This document shows positions 19,681 through 31,342 of a stretch of DNA of 64,000 bases, in pieces. The position numbers and the translations under genes were made by a program. The notes beneath the pieces were generated by a model. It did no database searches. It was given only the letters and a program-made list of their open reading frames with translations, and was not told the origin of the DNA. Numbering within the stretch: the first letter of the stretch is position 1; each line of letters starts with the position of its first letter. The DNA comes from Oceanidesulfovibrio indonesiensis (GTDB lineage Bacteria; Desulfobacterota; Desulfovibrionia; Desulfovibrionales; Desulfovibrionaceae). Location: the NCBI RefSeq assembly GCF_007625075.1, contig NZ_QMIE01000001.1:310001-374000 (forward strand), in the 5' to 3' direction.

Positions 19681-20832
19681 TTAGTTGAGTTGCTCAGGAG
19701 CCGGGATGAACTCGCCGTCCTTGACCATCTTGACGTAGGCGGCCTTCTGGGCGTCGCCGTGTTCGTCGAAGTAGGTCAGACCGGTCACGCCCTGGTAGCC
19801 CTTCTCCGGAGTGGTCATTGCAGCCAGGTACTCCTGCACCTTCGCGCGGTCGGCGCCCACTTCCCTGATGGCGGCGATCAGCATGCCGGCGGCGTCGTAG
19901 GCGTTGGCGCTCATCCAGTCCACATCACGGCCGGTTTCTTCCTTGAACTTGGCGATGAACACCTGGGCGTCTTCGCCGGCAGCGTCAGCCAGGAAGGGCA
20001 CGGTCATGTAAGTGCCGTCGGCGGCGTCCTTGGCAAGATTGATGTAGTCCACGTTGTCCAGGCCGTCGGCGCCGAATTTGATCACGTCCATGCCGAGCTT
20101 CTTGGCCTGGTTGGCGATGAGGGCGCCTTCGTTGTAGTAGCCGCTGATGAACAGGCCGTCGGGATTGTCGGACTTGAGGGAGGTGAGCTGCGGGGTGAAG
20201 TCGGTGGTGCCCTTCATGTAGCCTTCCGAGCCCACGACCTCGAGACCCACGTTGCCGGCCTCGCCCGAGAAAGCGTCCTTGAGGCCGATGCCGTAGTCGT
20301 TGTTCTCGTAAAAGATGGCGATCTTCTTGAGGCCGAGGACCTCGGAGACGTAGCGCGCCAGGAACTTGCCCTGGTAGTCGTCACGGTACACATCGCGGAA
20401 GGACCAGACGCGGCCGTCGCGATCCTTGTTCTTTTCGCTGATGGTGACGTTGGTGGCGGTGGGGGAAATCATCGGAATGCCCTTGCGCACGTAAGTGGGC
20501 AGGGCGGCAAGATGCGCGGAGGAGCACAGGTGGCCCACGCCGCCGATGATGGAATCATCCTGCGCGATCTTGGAGGCCACGGTGGCGGCTTCCTTGGGCT
20601 CGCACATTTCGTCCAGATACACGGCCTCGATCATGCGGCCGTCGATGCCGCCGGCTTCGTTGACTTCGGCGATCTTCATGGCGACGCCGGCCTTGACGTT
20701 GTCGCCGTAAGCGGCAGCGCCGCCGGAGAAGGGCGAAGGCACTGCGATCTTGATGGGTTCTTCGGCCATGGCCGGACCGGCAAGCAGGAGGGTCATTGCC
20801 GCTGCGACGAGAATCTGCACGATCTTTTTCAT
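19681..20832 (-). CDS. livJ: branched-chain amino-acid-binding protein LivJ
   Basis: 383 residues with a clear signal peptide (MKKIVQILVAAAMTLLLAGPAMA, about 23 residues). The mature part is a type I periplasmic binding protein: IKIAVPSPFSGGAAAYGDNVKAG start, GVGHLCSSAHLAALP hinge region and ISPTATNV ligand site. It captures amino acid in the periplasm and delivers it to LivHMGF. It is first in the liv series and is followed by a strong attenuator hairpin. Exact ligand (Leu/Ile/Val or another) is not resolvable. Confidence 0.93.
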   Translation of the reverse strand: MKKIVQILVAAAMTLLLAGPAMAEEPIKIAVPSPFSGGAAAYGDNVKAGVAMKIAEVNEAGGIDGRMIEAVYLDEMCEPKEAATVASKIAQDDSIIGGVGHLCSSAHLAALPTYVRKGIPMISPTATNVTISEKNKDRDGRVWSFRDVYRDDYQGKFLARYVSEVLGLKKIAIFYENNDYGIGLKDAFSGEAGNVGLEVVGSEGYMKGTTDFTPQLTSLKSDNPDGLFISGYYNEGALIANQAKKLGMDVIKFGADGLDNVDYINLAKDAADGTYMTVPFLADAAGEDAQVFIAKFKEETGRDVDWMSANAYDAAGMLIAAIREVGADRAKVQEYLAAMTTPEKGYQGVTGLTYFDEHGDAQKAAYVKMVKDGEFIPAPEQLN

Positions 20833-20984
20833 GCTCAGTCCTCCAACGTTGGGAATATGGAGCGCTGCGAAGCGCGGTTGCTACGATTCAAGGGCATTGT
20901 ATCGCCGACTTTCCTCGTAATATGCGCGGTACTCGACTACTTGCGCAGGGAATATGGTTCTTTGCCACTAAATCTTGCCGCTCG

Positions 20985-21767
20985 TCAACTTCCCGTGGCA
21001 TTGGCCGCGGACGGCGCAGACTGCTCCTCCGAGGCGCCGTTCGACGCTCCGTCGGCTCCCGATTCGTTTTCAGAATGGTCGTGGGCCGGCATGCCGAGCT
21101 CGTTCTGAATGCGGTGGCCCAGGTCCGAGTGGTCGTCAACCAGGCTCAGCGCGGTCTCCAGGTGTTCCCGGGCGGCCTCTGGCTGGTCCAGGAAATGCTT
21201 CTCCAGCATGCCGAGGTTGTAGAAGTGCGTCGCGTTGTCTGCGTCCAGCCTGACGAGGCGGCGCAGCAGTTCCGCAGCTTCCTCGTGCTCTCCGGCTTCG
21301 AAGCGCACCATGCCGAGCAGGCTCATGGCCTCGATGTTGCCGGGGTCGGCCACAAGCGCCCGCTGCAGGAAGTTGCCGGCGGAAGCCACGTCTTCCATGG
21401 CCAGGAACCGCTTGGACAGCGCAACGAGCACGTCCGGGTCGTTGGGATTCTCGCGCATCTGTTGCATGAGACTGCGAACTTCTCCCATGCCTTCGCCGCC
21501 TTGGCCCATCATGCCGCCCTGGGATGCAGGGGGCATGCCGTCCTCGTCACCATGGTCGTGCTCCTGCGCAGTGACCACCTTGCGTTGCAGCGAGTGGTCC
21601 ATGCGGTACATGAACGACGTCACGAAAATAACGACGAGCCCGCCGAGCACCAGCGCCAGAATAAGCCGGCGCGGTCCCTTGGGCATGGCCGCGACAGCGT
21701 TTTGCTGCTTTTTTGGGGAAGTGGGCTGCGGGACGGCCTTTTTCGATTGCTTCTTTTTTTTCGCCAT
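20985..21767 (-). CDS. membrane-anchored TPR protein, CcmI/NrfG-like
   Basis: 260 residues. A Lys-rich N-terminus (MAKKKKQSKK) precedes one membrane helix (residues about 34-51), so the rest should face the periplasm. After a His/Gly/Met-rich linker (about 72-95) come three or more tetratricopeptide repeats (residues 100-215), and a low-complexity acidic tail with Ser/Asn/Gly. It is the last gene of the ccm operon, 5 bases after ccmD, and so is likely the apocytochrome-binding chaperone equivalent to the periplasmic part of CcmI or to NrfG. The assignment rests on position and TPR content. Confidence 0.7.
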   Translation of the reverse strand: MAKKKKQSKKAVPQPTSPKKQQNAVAAMPKGPRRLILALVLGGLVVIFVTSFMYRMDHSLQRKVVTAQEHDHGDEDGMPPASQGGMMGQGGEGMGEVRSLMQQMRENPNDPDVLVALSKRFLAMEDVASAGNFLQRALVADPGNIEAMSLLGMVRFEAGEHEEAAELLRRLVRLDADNATHFYNLGMLEKHFLDQPEAAREHLETALSLVDDHSDLGHRIQNELGMPAHDHSENESGADGASNGASEEQSAPSAANATGS

Positions 21768-21772
21768 GAGCG

Positions 21773-21931
21773 TCAGGCCCTTGTGTCTTCATCCTCATCG
21801 TGAGTGAGGCGTTCGAGTTGGGTAAGGCGTTCGCCGAGTCGCTTCTGGTTCAGGGCGAGAAACGCCAGATAGGCGCCCATGCCGATCCAGACCACGGCGT
21901 TGCCGGCGATGAGAAAACCTGTGGGGTCCAT
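21773..21931 (-). CDS. ccmD: CcmD-like small haem-exporter protein
   Basis: 52 residues: one membrane helix (about residues 6-28, AGNAVVWIGMGAYLAFLALN) followed by a basic then acidic cytoplasmic tail (QKRLGERLTQLERL). This is the size and topology of CcmD, which stabilises the CcmABC-CcmE complex and helps release holo-CcmE. The ATG sits one base after the ccmC stop, with the next gene 5 bases downstream. Sequence conservation in CcmD is low, so the name depends strongly on position. Confidence 0.75.
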   Translation of the reverse strand: MDPTGFLIAGNAVVWIGMGAYLAFLALNQKRLGERLTQLERLTHDEDEDTRA

Positions 21932-21932
21932 A

Positions 21933-22601
21933 TCAATGCTCCTTCCAGATGATTCGCGCCTCGATGCGCTCGGCCGCGTTCATTTGCCACAGGCGGCCCA
22001 GCAACAGGGCGGCCCAGAGCAGGCCGAAGGCGCCCAGACAGACGAACAGGGTGAGCTTCATCTCTGGCTCCAGTCCGCCCCCGGAGGCGCTGAACACCGC
22101 CGGATGGATGGAGCGCCAGAGGCGTGCGGAATAGAATACGAGCGGAACGTCCAGAAAAGCAACGATGCCGAGCACTGCGCTGACCACGGCGCGTCTGCCC
22201 GGCTGCATGGAAAGCGAACGGATAAGCAGGTAGCCCGCGTAAATGAACCACATGACGAGCGTGGTGGTGAGGCGCGGGTCCCATGTCCACCAGACGTTCC
22301 AGGAAACGCGGCCCCAGATGGAGCCAGTGGCCAGGGCGAGCAGGGCGAGCAGCACGCCCAGTTCCGCGGCCGCTCCTGCCAGACGGTCCCAGAAAAAATT
22401 GCGTTTGAGCAGGTAGGCGATGGACGCGACGAAGACCACGAAGAAGCTCATGAGCGCCCACCACGCGCATGGCAGGTGGAGATAGAATATCTTCTGGATA
22501 GGCCCCAGCGTCATCTCCACGGGCGCATACAGCCACACGAGCAGTTGGCTGCCGAAGACCGCCACGCCGGCGGCCAGTGCGAGCAGGAAACGGATGTTCA
22601 T
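21933..22601 (-). CDS. ccmC: haem exporter/handling protein CcmC
   Basis: 222 residues with six membrane helices. It contains the tryptophan-rich haem-binding motif of the family (WNVWWTWDPRLT, about residues 101-112) and flanking conserved histidines in FYLHLPCAWW. CcmC loads haem onto CcmE at the periplasmic face. The gene is followed immediately by ccmD and preceded by a 230-base gap containing a hairpin repeat that separates it from ccmB. Confidence 0.95.
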   Translation of the reverse strand: MNIRFLLALAAGVAVFGSQLLVWLYAPVEMTLGPIQKIFYLHLPCAWWALMSFFVVFVASIAYLLKRNFFWDRLAGAAAELGVLLALLALATGSIWGRVSWNVWWTWDPRLTTTLVMWFIYAGYLLIRSLSMQPGRRAVVSAVLGIVAFLDVPLVFYSARLWRSIHPAVFSASGGGLEPEMKLTLFVCLGAFGLLWAALLLGRLWQMNAAERIEARIIWKEH

Positions 22602-22710
22602 GGATTTAATCTCTTTGTCATGCGCTTCGGCATCCGGTGTTAGTGCCTTTTTGCCAGAGACGCAACGGGCCTGGAATCGTCCGGGAAAAGAAAATTTTTA
22701 TGCCTCGCGC

Positions 22711-22800
22711 TGCTGAGGGACAATGTCCCCCAGACTCCCTGAAAGGGTTCAAGGGGCAACTGGCCCCGTGCCGGGGAGTTTGAGGGCTGAGTCCCCTCGA
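22711..22800. repeat. tandem-hairpin element inside the ccm operon
   Basis: The 232-base gap between ccmC and ccmB holds a chain of short inverted repeats: GGGACA/TGTCCC, CCC/GGG, GGGGC/GCCCC and GAGGG/CCCTC. The arrangement resembles segments at 40052-40147 and 57657-57723. No gene is seen here. It may act as an mRNA processing or stability signal between the two halves of the operon. Confidence 0.5.
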
Positions 22801-22833
22801 CCCCGACAGTAAATCAATCTCCACTAAACAGCT

Positions 22834-23520
22834 CTAGTCACCTGCCCGGTACAGCACGGGGAACAGGAGCAGCCCCACAGCGGAATACAGCGCCCCGAAG
22901 CCGAGCGCCAGCCCCAGCCACGAGCCCGCGCCCAGGGGCGAGGCGCCCTCCAGAAATCCAGTGGTGAGGCGGATTCCGGCGAGAAGCACCGGAACCACCA
23001 GCGGAAAGAGCACCAGCGAAAGAAGCGACTCCCTCCCGGCCTGCCCCTGAGCCAGGGCGCCAAGCAAAGCGCCAACCGCCACGAGGCCCCAGTCCACCAC
23101 GAGTATGCCGGCAATGCCGACAAGCCAACTTTCCGCGGGGCCTGAGGGCTCGTTGCCTAGAAAGATGATGGTCGCCGGCATGAAGGCGAGCTGGGAGGCG
23201 ACGAGCAGGAGGCCGGAGGCCAGGGCTTTGCCCGCCCAGACGGAGGCCAGCGGCGCCGGGGAAAGTATGAGTCCTGGCCGTGCGTTGCTCTCTTCCTCCA
23301 GGCTGAACAGGGCGTTGGACATGAGCACGAGCGAGAAGAGCGAGGCGAGCCAGAAAATGGTGGCCGCGGTCTGCGCAGGCACAAGATCGCCTGCCTGGCG
23401 CGAAAGGCTGAACACGAAAACCAGCACCAGCCCCAGAAGCAATGCCTGCACGAGACCGGCTCCCCGCGTGAGCGTGAGGCGCAGGTCCTTGGCCGCAATA
23501 AGCATGGTGGGTTTCAGCAT
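22834..23520 (-). CDS. ccmB: haem exporter permease CcmB
   Basis: 228 residues with six membrane helices, in the length range of CcmB. Family features are the N-terminal AAKDLRLTLTRG, the FSLEEESNARPGLILSPAPLASVW segment and GKALASG. CcmB is the membrane partner of the CcmA ATPase. It overlaps ccmA by 7 bases. Confidence 0.93.
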   Translation of the reverse strand: MLKPTMLIAAKDLRLTLTRGAGLVQALLLGLVLVFVFSLSRQAGDLVPAQTAATIFWLASLFSLVLMSNALFSLEEESNARPGLILSPAPLASVWAGKALASGLLLVASQLAFMPATIIFLGNEPSGPAESWLVGIAGILVVDWGLVAVGALLGALAQGQAGRESLLSLVLFPLVVPVLLAGIRLTTGFLEGASPLGAGSWLGLALGFGALYSAVGLLLFPVLYRAGD

Positions 23521-24177
23521 ACGGCCTCCGGCTCATAGTCCTCGGCCGGGCCGATGAACACGGTCTTGCGGCGCGCGATGCCGATGACGCGATCGGCAAG
23601 GGGGAGATCGTGCTCCACATGATGGCTCACCCAGACGATGCCGGCTCCGCGTTCCTTGGCCCGGGCGATCTCCTCGTGCAGGATCTGCGCGGACCGGCGG
23701 TCCAGGCCCGTGCCCGGCTCATCCAGAAACAGAAGCTGCGGCTTCGTGAGGAACACCCGCGCGAGGTTCAGTCGCTGCGCCATGCCTCGGGAGAAATGTC
23801 CGGCGCGTTCTTTGGCCACGGCGGCGAGTTCCACCCGCTGGAGCATGGCCTGCAGGGATTCTTCGTCGTCGGGCGCGTTGTACATGCCTGCCCAGAAGCG
23901 AAGGTTTTCCAGGGCCGTGAGTTGCGGGTAGAGAAACGGCCGGTGGCCGAGGAATCCGATGCGTCCCGGCGGCGGGGTCCGCTCCACGGTGCCGGCGTCC
24001 GCATGGCCGTCGCCAGCCAGGATGCGCAGCAGGGTGGATTTGCCCGCACCGTTGGGCCCCACCACCAGCAGCGCCTCGCCCGCATCGGCATAGAGGCTCA
24101 CGTCCTTGAAGACGAGGCGCGGCCCGTAGAATTTGGCGAGGCCGGCGGCTTGCAGCAGCCGCAGATGCCCGGCCGGA

Positions 24178-24185
<8 letters not shown>
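23514..24185 (-). CDS. ccmA: haem exporter ATPase CcmA
   Basis: 223 residues. ABC ATPase with Walker A GPNGAGKST, a Q-loop region (GFLGHRPFLYPQLTALENL) characteristic of CcmA, signature HFSRGMAQRLNLARVFL (a degenerate LSGGQ) and Walker B LLFLDEPGTGLD. It powers release of holo-CcmE from the CcmABCD complex. It overlaps ccmF at its start and ccmB at its end. Confidence 0.94.
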
Positions 24186-26100
<1,915 letters not shown>

Positions 26101-26151
26101 GATGGATGGCTCCGCTGAAGTTGGAGGCGCGGACTATAGAACGATTGGCGT

Positions 26152-26186
26152 GCAAAGAAAAGACCCCCGTGGAATGGGGGTACTTT
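26152..26186 (-). terminator. terminator-like hairpin between ccmE and ccmF
   Basis: On the minus strand: AAAGTACCCCC, a 7-base loop, GGGGGTCTTTTCTTT. The stem is short (6 bp of C/G plus A-U pairs) but is followed by a T-rich run. Located in the 137-base gap after ccmE, it could reduce read-through and so make more CcmE than CcmF. Confidence 0.55.
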
Positions 26187-26237
26187 TCATGCGTGCTGTC
26201 GGACGCCTTGCGCAAAACCCTGGTGCGATCGCCGGGG

Positions 26238-26657
26238 CTATGTGTCGCGGTTCTCTTTTTCGTATTTGGAAGGGCACTTCGTCATCAGCGTTTTGGCGCC
26301 AAAGACGTGGTCGGCGACGTTCATGCGGCCTTCCACGATGACTTCCGCGCCGGCCTTGAAGGTGTCCGGCACGGCGCCGTGGTACAGGACCCGAATCGTC
26401 TGCCCCGGATTGTCCGTGTCTTCCAGGATGAACGCCACGCCCGGTTTGCCCTGGGACATCTGTATGTCAGCGGGGTGGACCGTGCCGAACAACCTGGCCG
26501 AGGTGAGCTTTTCAGGTTCCATGGCCAGCGCTTCGGAAACGTTGAGGAAATATGAACTGTCCTCGGAAAGGCCGGTGAACACCAGGAAGCCAAGTCCGCC
26601 GAGCAGAAGCAGGGCCAGGGCGAGGTATACGGGGGTGTTGGATTTTCTTTCGCTCAT
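26238..26657 (-). CDS. ccmE: haem chaperone CcmE, CxxxY variant
   Basis: 139 residues from ATG 26657 (MSERKSNTPVY), which gives the right N-terminus: one membrane anchor (residues about 10-29) and a periplasmic beta-barrel domain with AILEDT-like FILEDTDNPGQTIRVLYHGAVPDTF and the VIVEG strand. The usual haem-attaching histidine (HDENY region) is replaced by Cys in KCPSKY, the Cys-x3-Tyr form described for Desulfovibrio and some archaea. CcmE carries haem from CcmC to CcmF. It is the first gene of the ccm series. The variant motif goes with the absence of ccmG and ccmH here. Confidence 0.92.
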   Translation of the reverse strand: MSERKSNTPVYLALALLLLGGLGFLVFTGLSEDSSYFLNVSEALAMEPEKLTSARLFGTVHPADIQMSQGKPGVAFILEDTDNPGQTIRVLYHGAVPDTFKAGAEVIVEGRMNVADHVFGAKTLMTKCPSKYEKENRDT

Positions 26658-26742
26658 GAACGCCTCTGAAAAAAGTCGTGAAAGGGAACGAGCCGTTTGA
26701 AGTACGGTAGATTTGAAGAATGTAATAACAAGGCCGGTCACG

Positions 26743-27855
26743 TCAACCTTTATCGCGCGATCCACGGCCCAGACCAGGCAGGCGACGGAATCGCGGCTCT
26801 GGGGTTTCTTTCCTGGGAGCAGCCTCCGTGGCCAACTGCTGGCGTTGCAGGCGCGCCAGCTCGCGCAGGTCCTCCACCTGGTCGGTCTCGTCCACTATTT
26901 CTTTGCCCAGCATCTCCTCGAGCACGTCCTCCAGGGTGACCACGCCGTCCACCCCGCCGTACTCGTCCAGCACCACGAAGAGGTGGAGCCGGGATTCAAG
27001 AAAACGCAACAGCAGGCGGTCCAGGGTGAGGGAGGACAACACGAAACGCACGGGCCGCATGAGCATGTCCAGGGTGATGTCGTCCTGCTGGTTGGCCAGC
27101 GCATTGAGCACGGAGCGGCGGTACACGATGCCCACGACTTCCTCGGGGTCGTCGTTTTCGTACACGGGAATGCGGCTGTGGTTCCAGAATTTGGGCATGT
27201 TCCGCGCCTGCGCCGCCGTGGTGGAAGTCGGCAGGGAAAATACCACGGTGCGCGGCGTCATGATGTCGCCCACCACCTTGGTGTCCAGGCTCAGGATGTT
27301 GCGGATGGTGGATTCCTCGAACGCTTTGAGGATGCCGGCCTTGCGCGTCAGGCTCACGATGGCCATGATGTCGTTTTCGGTGGTGGCCGTTGCCGAGGCG
27401 CTGGGGCGGCGTATCAACCGGGTGATTGTTCCGGTAGTCCAGATCAGCGGTTTCAGAGCGAGAACCATGTACTTGAGCGGCTTGGCCATGACCGGCGCAA
27501 TCTGCTTGGCGTAGGCCACGCCTATTGTCTTGGGCACGATCTCCGAACAGATGAGGATGGAGAGGGTGAAGAACGCCGCGAAAATCCCTGTATACGCATC
27601 GCCAAAATAGTTCACCGCCGCGGCGCCGGCTATGGAGGCGCCGGCCGTGTTCGCCACCGTGTTCAATATGAGAATTGCCGAGATGGGCTTCTCGATGTCG
27701 TTGCGCAGGTCCTGGAGTATGCGGCCGGAGTTGCGGCCGCCGGCGCGCAGATGCTCGACGTGGCTCACGGGCACGGAGTACAACGCGGCCTCCATGATTG
27801 AGCACAAACCCGATATGATGATGGCCAGACCGGCCGAGAGGATGAGAGCGAACAT
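26743..27855 (-). CDS. CNNM/CorB-type membrane protein with CBS pair
   Basis: 370 residues. The N-terminal CNNM (DUF21) domain has four hydrophobic segments (residues about 1-150) including a SIMEAALYS opening and EIVPKTIG. A tandem CBS module follows (DIMTPRTVVFSLP ... HSRIPVYENDDPEEVVGIVY ... FVVLDEYGGVDGVVTLEDVLEEMLG). Relatives export or sense magnesium and cobalt; old names are TlyC or hemolysin-like. The terminal CorC/HlyC domain is missing. Start ATG 27855 is taken because the upstream open frame is not membrane-like and lacks an RBS. It precedes ccmE by 86 bases. Confidence 0.85.
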   Translation of the reverse strand: MFALILSAGLAIIISGLCSIMEAALYSVPVSHVEHLRAGGRNSGRILQDLRNDIEKPISAILILNTVANTAGASIAGAAAVNYFGDAYTGIFAAFFTLSILICSEIVPKTIGVAYAKQIAPVMAKPLKYMVLALKPLIWTTGTITRLIRRPSASATATTENDIMAIVSLTRKAGILKAFEESTIRNILSLDTKVVGDIMTPRTVVFSLPTSTTAAQARNMPKFWNHSRIPVYENDDPEEVVGIVYRRSVLNALANQQDDITLDMLMRPVRFVLSSLTLDRLLLRFLESRLHLFVVLDEYGGVDGVVTLEDVLEEMLGKEIVDETDQVEDLRELARLQRQQLATEAAPRKETPEPRFRRLPGLGRGSRDKG

Positions 27856-28194
27856 GATTATCCGTTGGCGTGGCGGGGCAACGGGCGAGGGGAGGCAAGG
27901 AAGATTCTTCGTCGGGGTTTTTCCAGAACGTCCATCTCGGCATACTAACGGACATGATATGTGAAAATCAATCCTGGAATGCGGCCTGCGGCGTGAATTC
28001 TTGCCAGAGAACGGAGCGCATGGAATATTACGCAGAGCAAAAGGTTTCAATCATTCTGCTCTCGCGACGTTTGCCGCGTGTGCGCACTTTCTGCGTGGCC
28101 GTTCTTGTAACTTCGAACAACAAACTGTTTAACATTTAATGCTCACGGTAATATCAAGCCGAAACGAGTTCACCATAAACGAAAAAGCCAGCAA
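27856..28194. other. divergent intergenic region
   Basis: 339 bases between the CNNM gene and the cysteine desulfurase, read in opposite directions. It is less GC-rich than its surroundings and must contain both promoters. I see no convincing -35/-10 pair, riboswitch or repeat. Confidence 0.6.
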
Positions 28195-29358
28195 ATGAGA
28201 CACCTGTATTTCGACTATAACGCCACTACGCTCACGCATCCTGAAGTGCGCGACATGATGCTGCCGTATTTTTCCGAGAAATTTGGCAATCCAGGCTGCT
28301 CCCACCTGCCCGGCATGTTCGCCAGGGAAGCCGTGGCCGAGGCCCGCGCCAACGTTGCGGCTCTGCTGAACGTGGAACCGGAATTCGTTATCTTCACCTC
28401 CGGCGCCACCGAGGCGAACAATCTCGCCATACTCGGCACGGCAGGTCCGTTCGCGCCGGAGGACCGGCCCAGGCGCATCGCCCTGAGCGCAGTGGAGCAC
28501 CCGGCGGTGTTCGCCCCCGCGACAGCCCTGGAACGGCTGGGAGTTAAAAAATTCGTCATACCGGTGGATTCACAGGGCGTGCTCGATCTTGCGTCCCTGG
28601 AGCGCGTCTGCGCGACGGGCGGGCCCGGGCTGCTCGCCGTGATGCTCGCGAACAACGAGACTGGCACGCTTAACCCGGTGCAGGAAGCAGCGGCCATTGC
28701 GAAAGAGTACGGCTGGTTCGTCCATTGCGATGCGGCACAGGCCGTGGGCAAGATCCCAGTGGATGTCCGGGATCTCGGCGTGGACTATCTCTCCGTGGCG
28801 GGGCACAAGTGCTACGCGCCCAAGGGGGTGGGGGCGCTTATCGTGGCCAGCGACGAGGCGCGCCGCCGCATCCAGCCTGTCACCTTCGGCGGCGGCCAGG
28901 AAGGCGGCCTTCGCCCCGGCACGGAGAACGTTCCCTACATGGTCGCGCTGGGCGCGGCCGCGGAACTCGCCGGCCGCGACGTGGCCGCGGAAGCAGCCCG
29001 ACAGAAGGCGCTGGGCCTGCGGTTCCTGGCAGGGCTGGACGACATTGGCCGCGCGTTCATGCTCTTCGGCAGGCCTATGCATCACGACGCCCGGCTGCCA
29101 CAGACCGCCAACGTGGGGTTCGAGGGGGCCGCGGCGGGAGATATCCTCTCCGGCCTCGTGGCGCGGGATGTGGCCGTGTCCGGCGGAGCGGCCTGTCATG
29201 CAGGTCAGGTGCGTGTATCCGCCACGCTGCAGGCCATGAACGCGCCGGAACGCTACGCCGCCGGGGCAATCCGGTTTTCCTGGGGCCGGTTCACGCAGGA
29301 GGCGGACATCGACGAATTGCTGGAACGGCTGGAAGAGACGCTGGGCGAGCTGGGGTGA
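28195..29358 (+). CDS. cysteine desulfurase (NifS/IscS class V aminotransferase fold)
   Basis: 387 residues. A PLP enzyme that takes sulfur from cysteine for Fe-S clusters or thiolation. Motifs: YFDYNATT start, TSGATEANNLAI, the histidine in SAVEHPAV, the D-A-A-Q cofactor contact HCDAAQAVGKIPVDV, and the PLP lysine in SVAGHKCYAPKG (about residue 206). The active cysteine is in SGGAACHAG near residue 340, with a short loop as in group I enzymes. No IscU, NifU or tRNA-thiolation gene is adjacent, so the acceptor is unknown. It is monocistronic, bounded by a good terminator. Confidence 0.9.
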   Translation: MRHLYFDYNATTLTHPEVRDMMLPYFSEKFGNPGCSHLPGMFAREAVAEARANVAALLNVEPEFVIFTSGATEANNLAILGTAGPFAPEDRPRRIALSAVEHPAVFAPATALERLGVKKFVIPVDSQGVLDLASLERVCATGGPGLLAVMLANNETGTLNPVQEAAAIAKEYGWFVHCDAAQAVGKIPVDVRDLGVDYLSVAGHKCYAPKGVGALIVASDEARRRIQPVTFGGGQEGGLRPGTENVPYMVALGAAAELAGRDVAAEAARQKALGLRFLAGLDDIGRAFMLFGRPMHHDARLPQTANVGFEGAAAGDILSGLVARDVAVSGGAACHAGQVRVSATLQAMNAPERYAAGAIRFSWGRFTQEADIDELLERLEETLGELG

Positions 29359-29390
29359 TTGAAATTATACGCTGCGTCTTTCCCGTCACG

Positions 29391-29428
29391 AAAAAAGCCG
29401 GTCCTCCGCGAAGGAAGACCGGCTTTTT
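29391..29428. terminator. bidirectional intrinsic terminator
   Basis: AAAAAA-GCCGGTCCTCC-loop-GGAAGACCGGC-TTTTT lies between the convergent cysteine desulfurase and gap genes. The A tract on one side and T tract on the other let it work in both directions. Confidence 0.9.
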
Positions 29429-29466
29429 GTCCAGAATTTCAGACTCCGGTGTGTGAATCCTGAATT

Positions 29467-30465
<999 letters not shown>

Positions 30466-30466
30466 T

Positions 30467-31204
30467 CTATGACTCCCTTAGAGATTGAGTGGAACGTTCC
30501 ATGAGTCGCGCGGCGCCCTGGGCGGCGGTGAGTCGCGCAGCCTCGGCAACCAGCTGGGGCGTGGGTGCTCCGTCCGCTTCGAATATCACGAGGCACACTC
30601 CGGTGCGCACGGCGGCGCGAATGGGGTGTTCTCTGCCGGGAAAAAACGTGGCCTCTGCCGGTTCGCCAGGGGCGAGGGCGTCCGCGTCGGGCCGCAGGGC
30701 CAGGGGGATGTTGGGCAGCAGCGACGTTGCGCGAACCAGGTCCCCCAGCTCGGGCATATGGCCGGGTTCGAAGGCGAAGATGTCGCCGGCAGTCGCACTC
30801 GACTGGGCGAGACAGTCCAGCGGGGAGCCGCGCAGGGCGTGCATGCCGGCGTCACGAATCGCACCCGCGTCAGCATCCATGGCTGCGCACAGGGCGAAGC
30901 CGGCCGTAGAGGCCTGCGGGATCAGCGATGAATCGTCCAGCCCCTGCAGGGCCAGGGCGAAGGCGAAATCCTCGCCATAGGCGGCGCGGGCAGAATTCGC
31001 GAGGGTCGTGCAGACGTCCTTCCAGCTGGAGGCCGGGAAGTCGGATGCGTTCAGAACAAGCACCAGGGGCGCTCCTTCCGAGGCCGCAGCCTCGATGCCC
31101 GAGAGGCCGTGCTCCATGCTGCGGATGACAAATGCGGGCGCGGCATATCCCGCGGTATAGGCGTCTTGCAGAATCGCGGCGAGGGTCGTGGTGGATTCCG
31201 TCAT
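30467..31204 (-). CDS. degenerate class II fructose-bisphosphate-aldolase-like protein
   Basis: 245 residues, shorter than real class II aldolases (about 290-350). The N-terminal part follows the aldolase pattern (LQDAYTAGYAAPAFVIRSMEHGLSGIEAAASEGAPLVLVL). Where active enzymes have the catalytic and zinc-binding HLDHGSS, this one has LQGLDDSS, so the aspartate-histidine pair and a metal ligand are lost, and no later zinc histidines in the family context are seen. It is encoded one base ahead of gap, where other bacteria often have a true fba, so it may be an inactive paralogue with a structural or regulatory role. The homology is my own pattern reading. Confidence 0.6.
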   Translation of the reverse strand: MTESTTTLAAILQDAYTAGYAAPAFVIRSMEHGLSGIEAAASEGAPLVLVLNASDFPASSWKDVCTTLANSARAAYGEDFAFALALQGLDDSSLIPQASTAGFALCAAMDADAGAIRDAGMHALRGSPLDCLAQSSATAGDIFAFEPGHMPELGDLVRATSLLPNIPLALRPDADALAPGEPAEATFFPGREHPIRAAVRTGVCLVIFEADGAPTPQLVAEAARLTAAQGAARLMERSTQSLRES

Positions 31205-31342
31205 GATCGTGTGTTCGCAATGGACTCGCGCGTGGCCATGCGCCCCGAAACAAGGCAGGGACGCGGGCGCACGATCGACTTTCCTTGTTTAGGGCAGGTT
31301 TCGGGGAGTGTCAATGAACCGCTCCTTGCCGGGGATCGGCGA

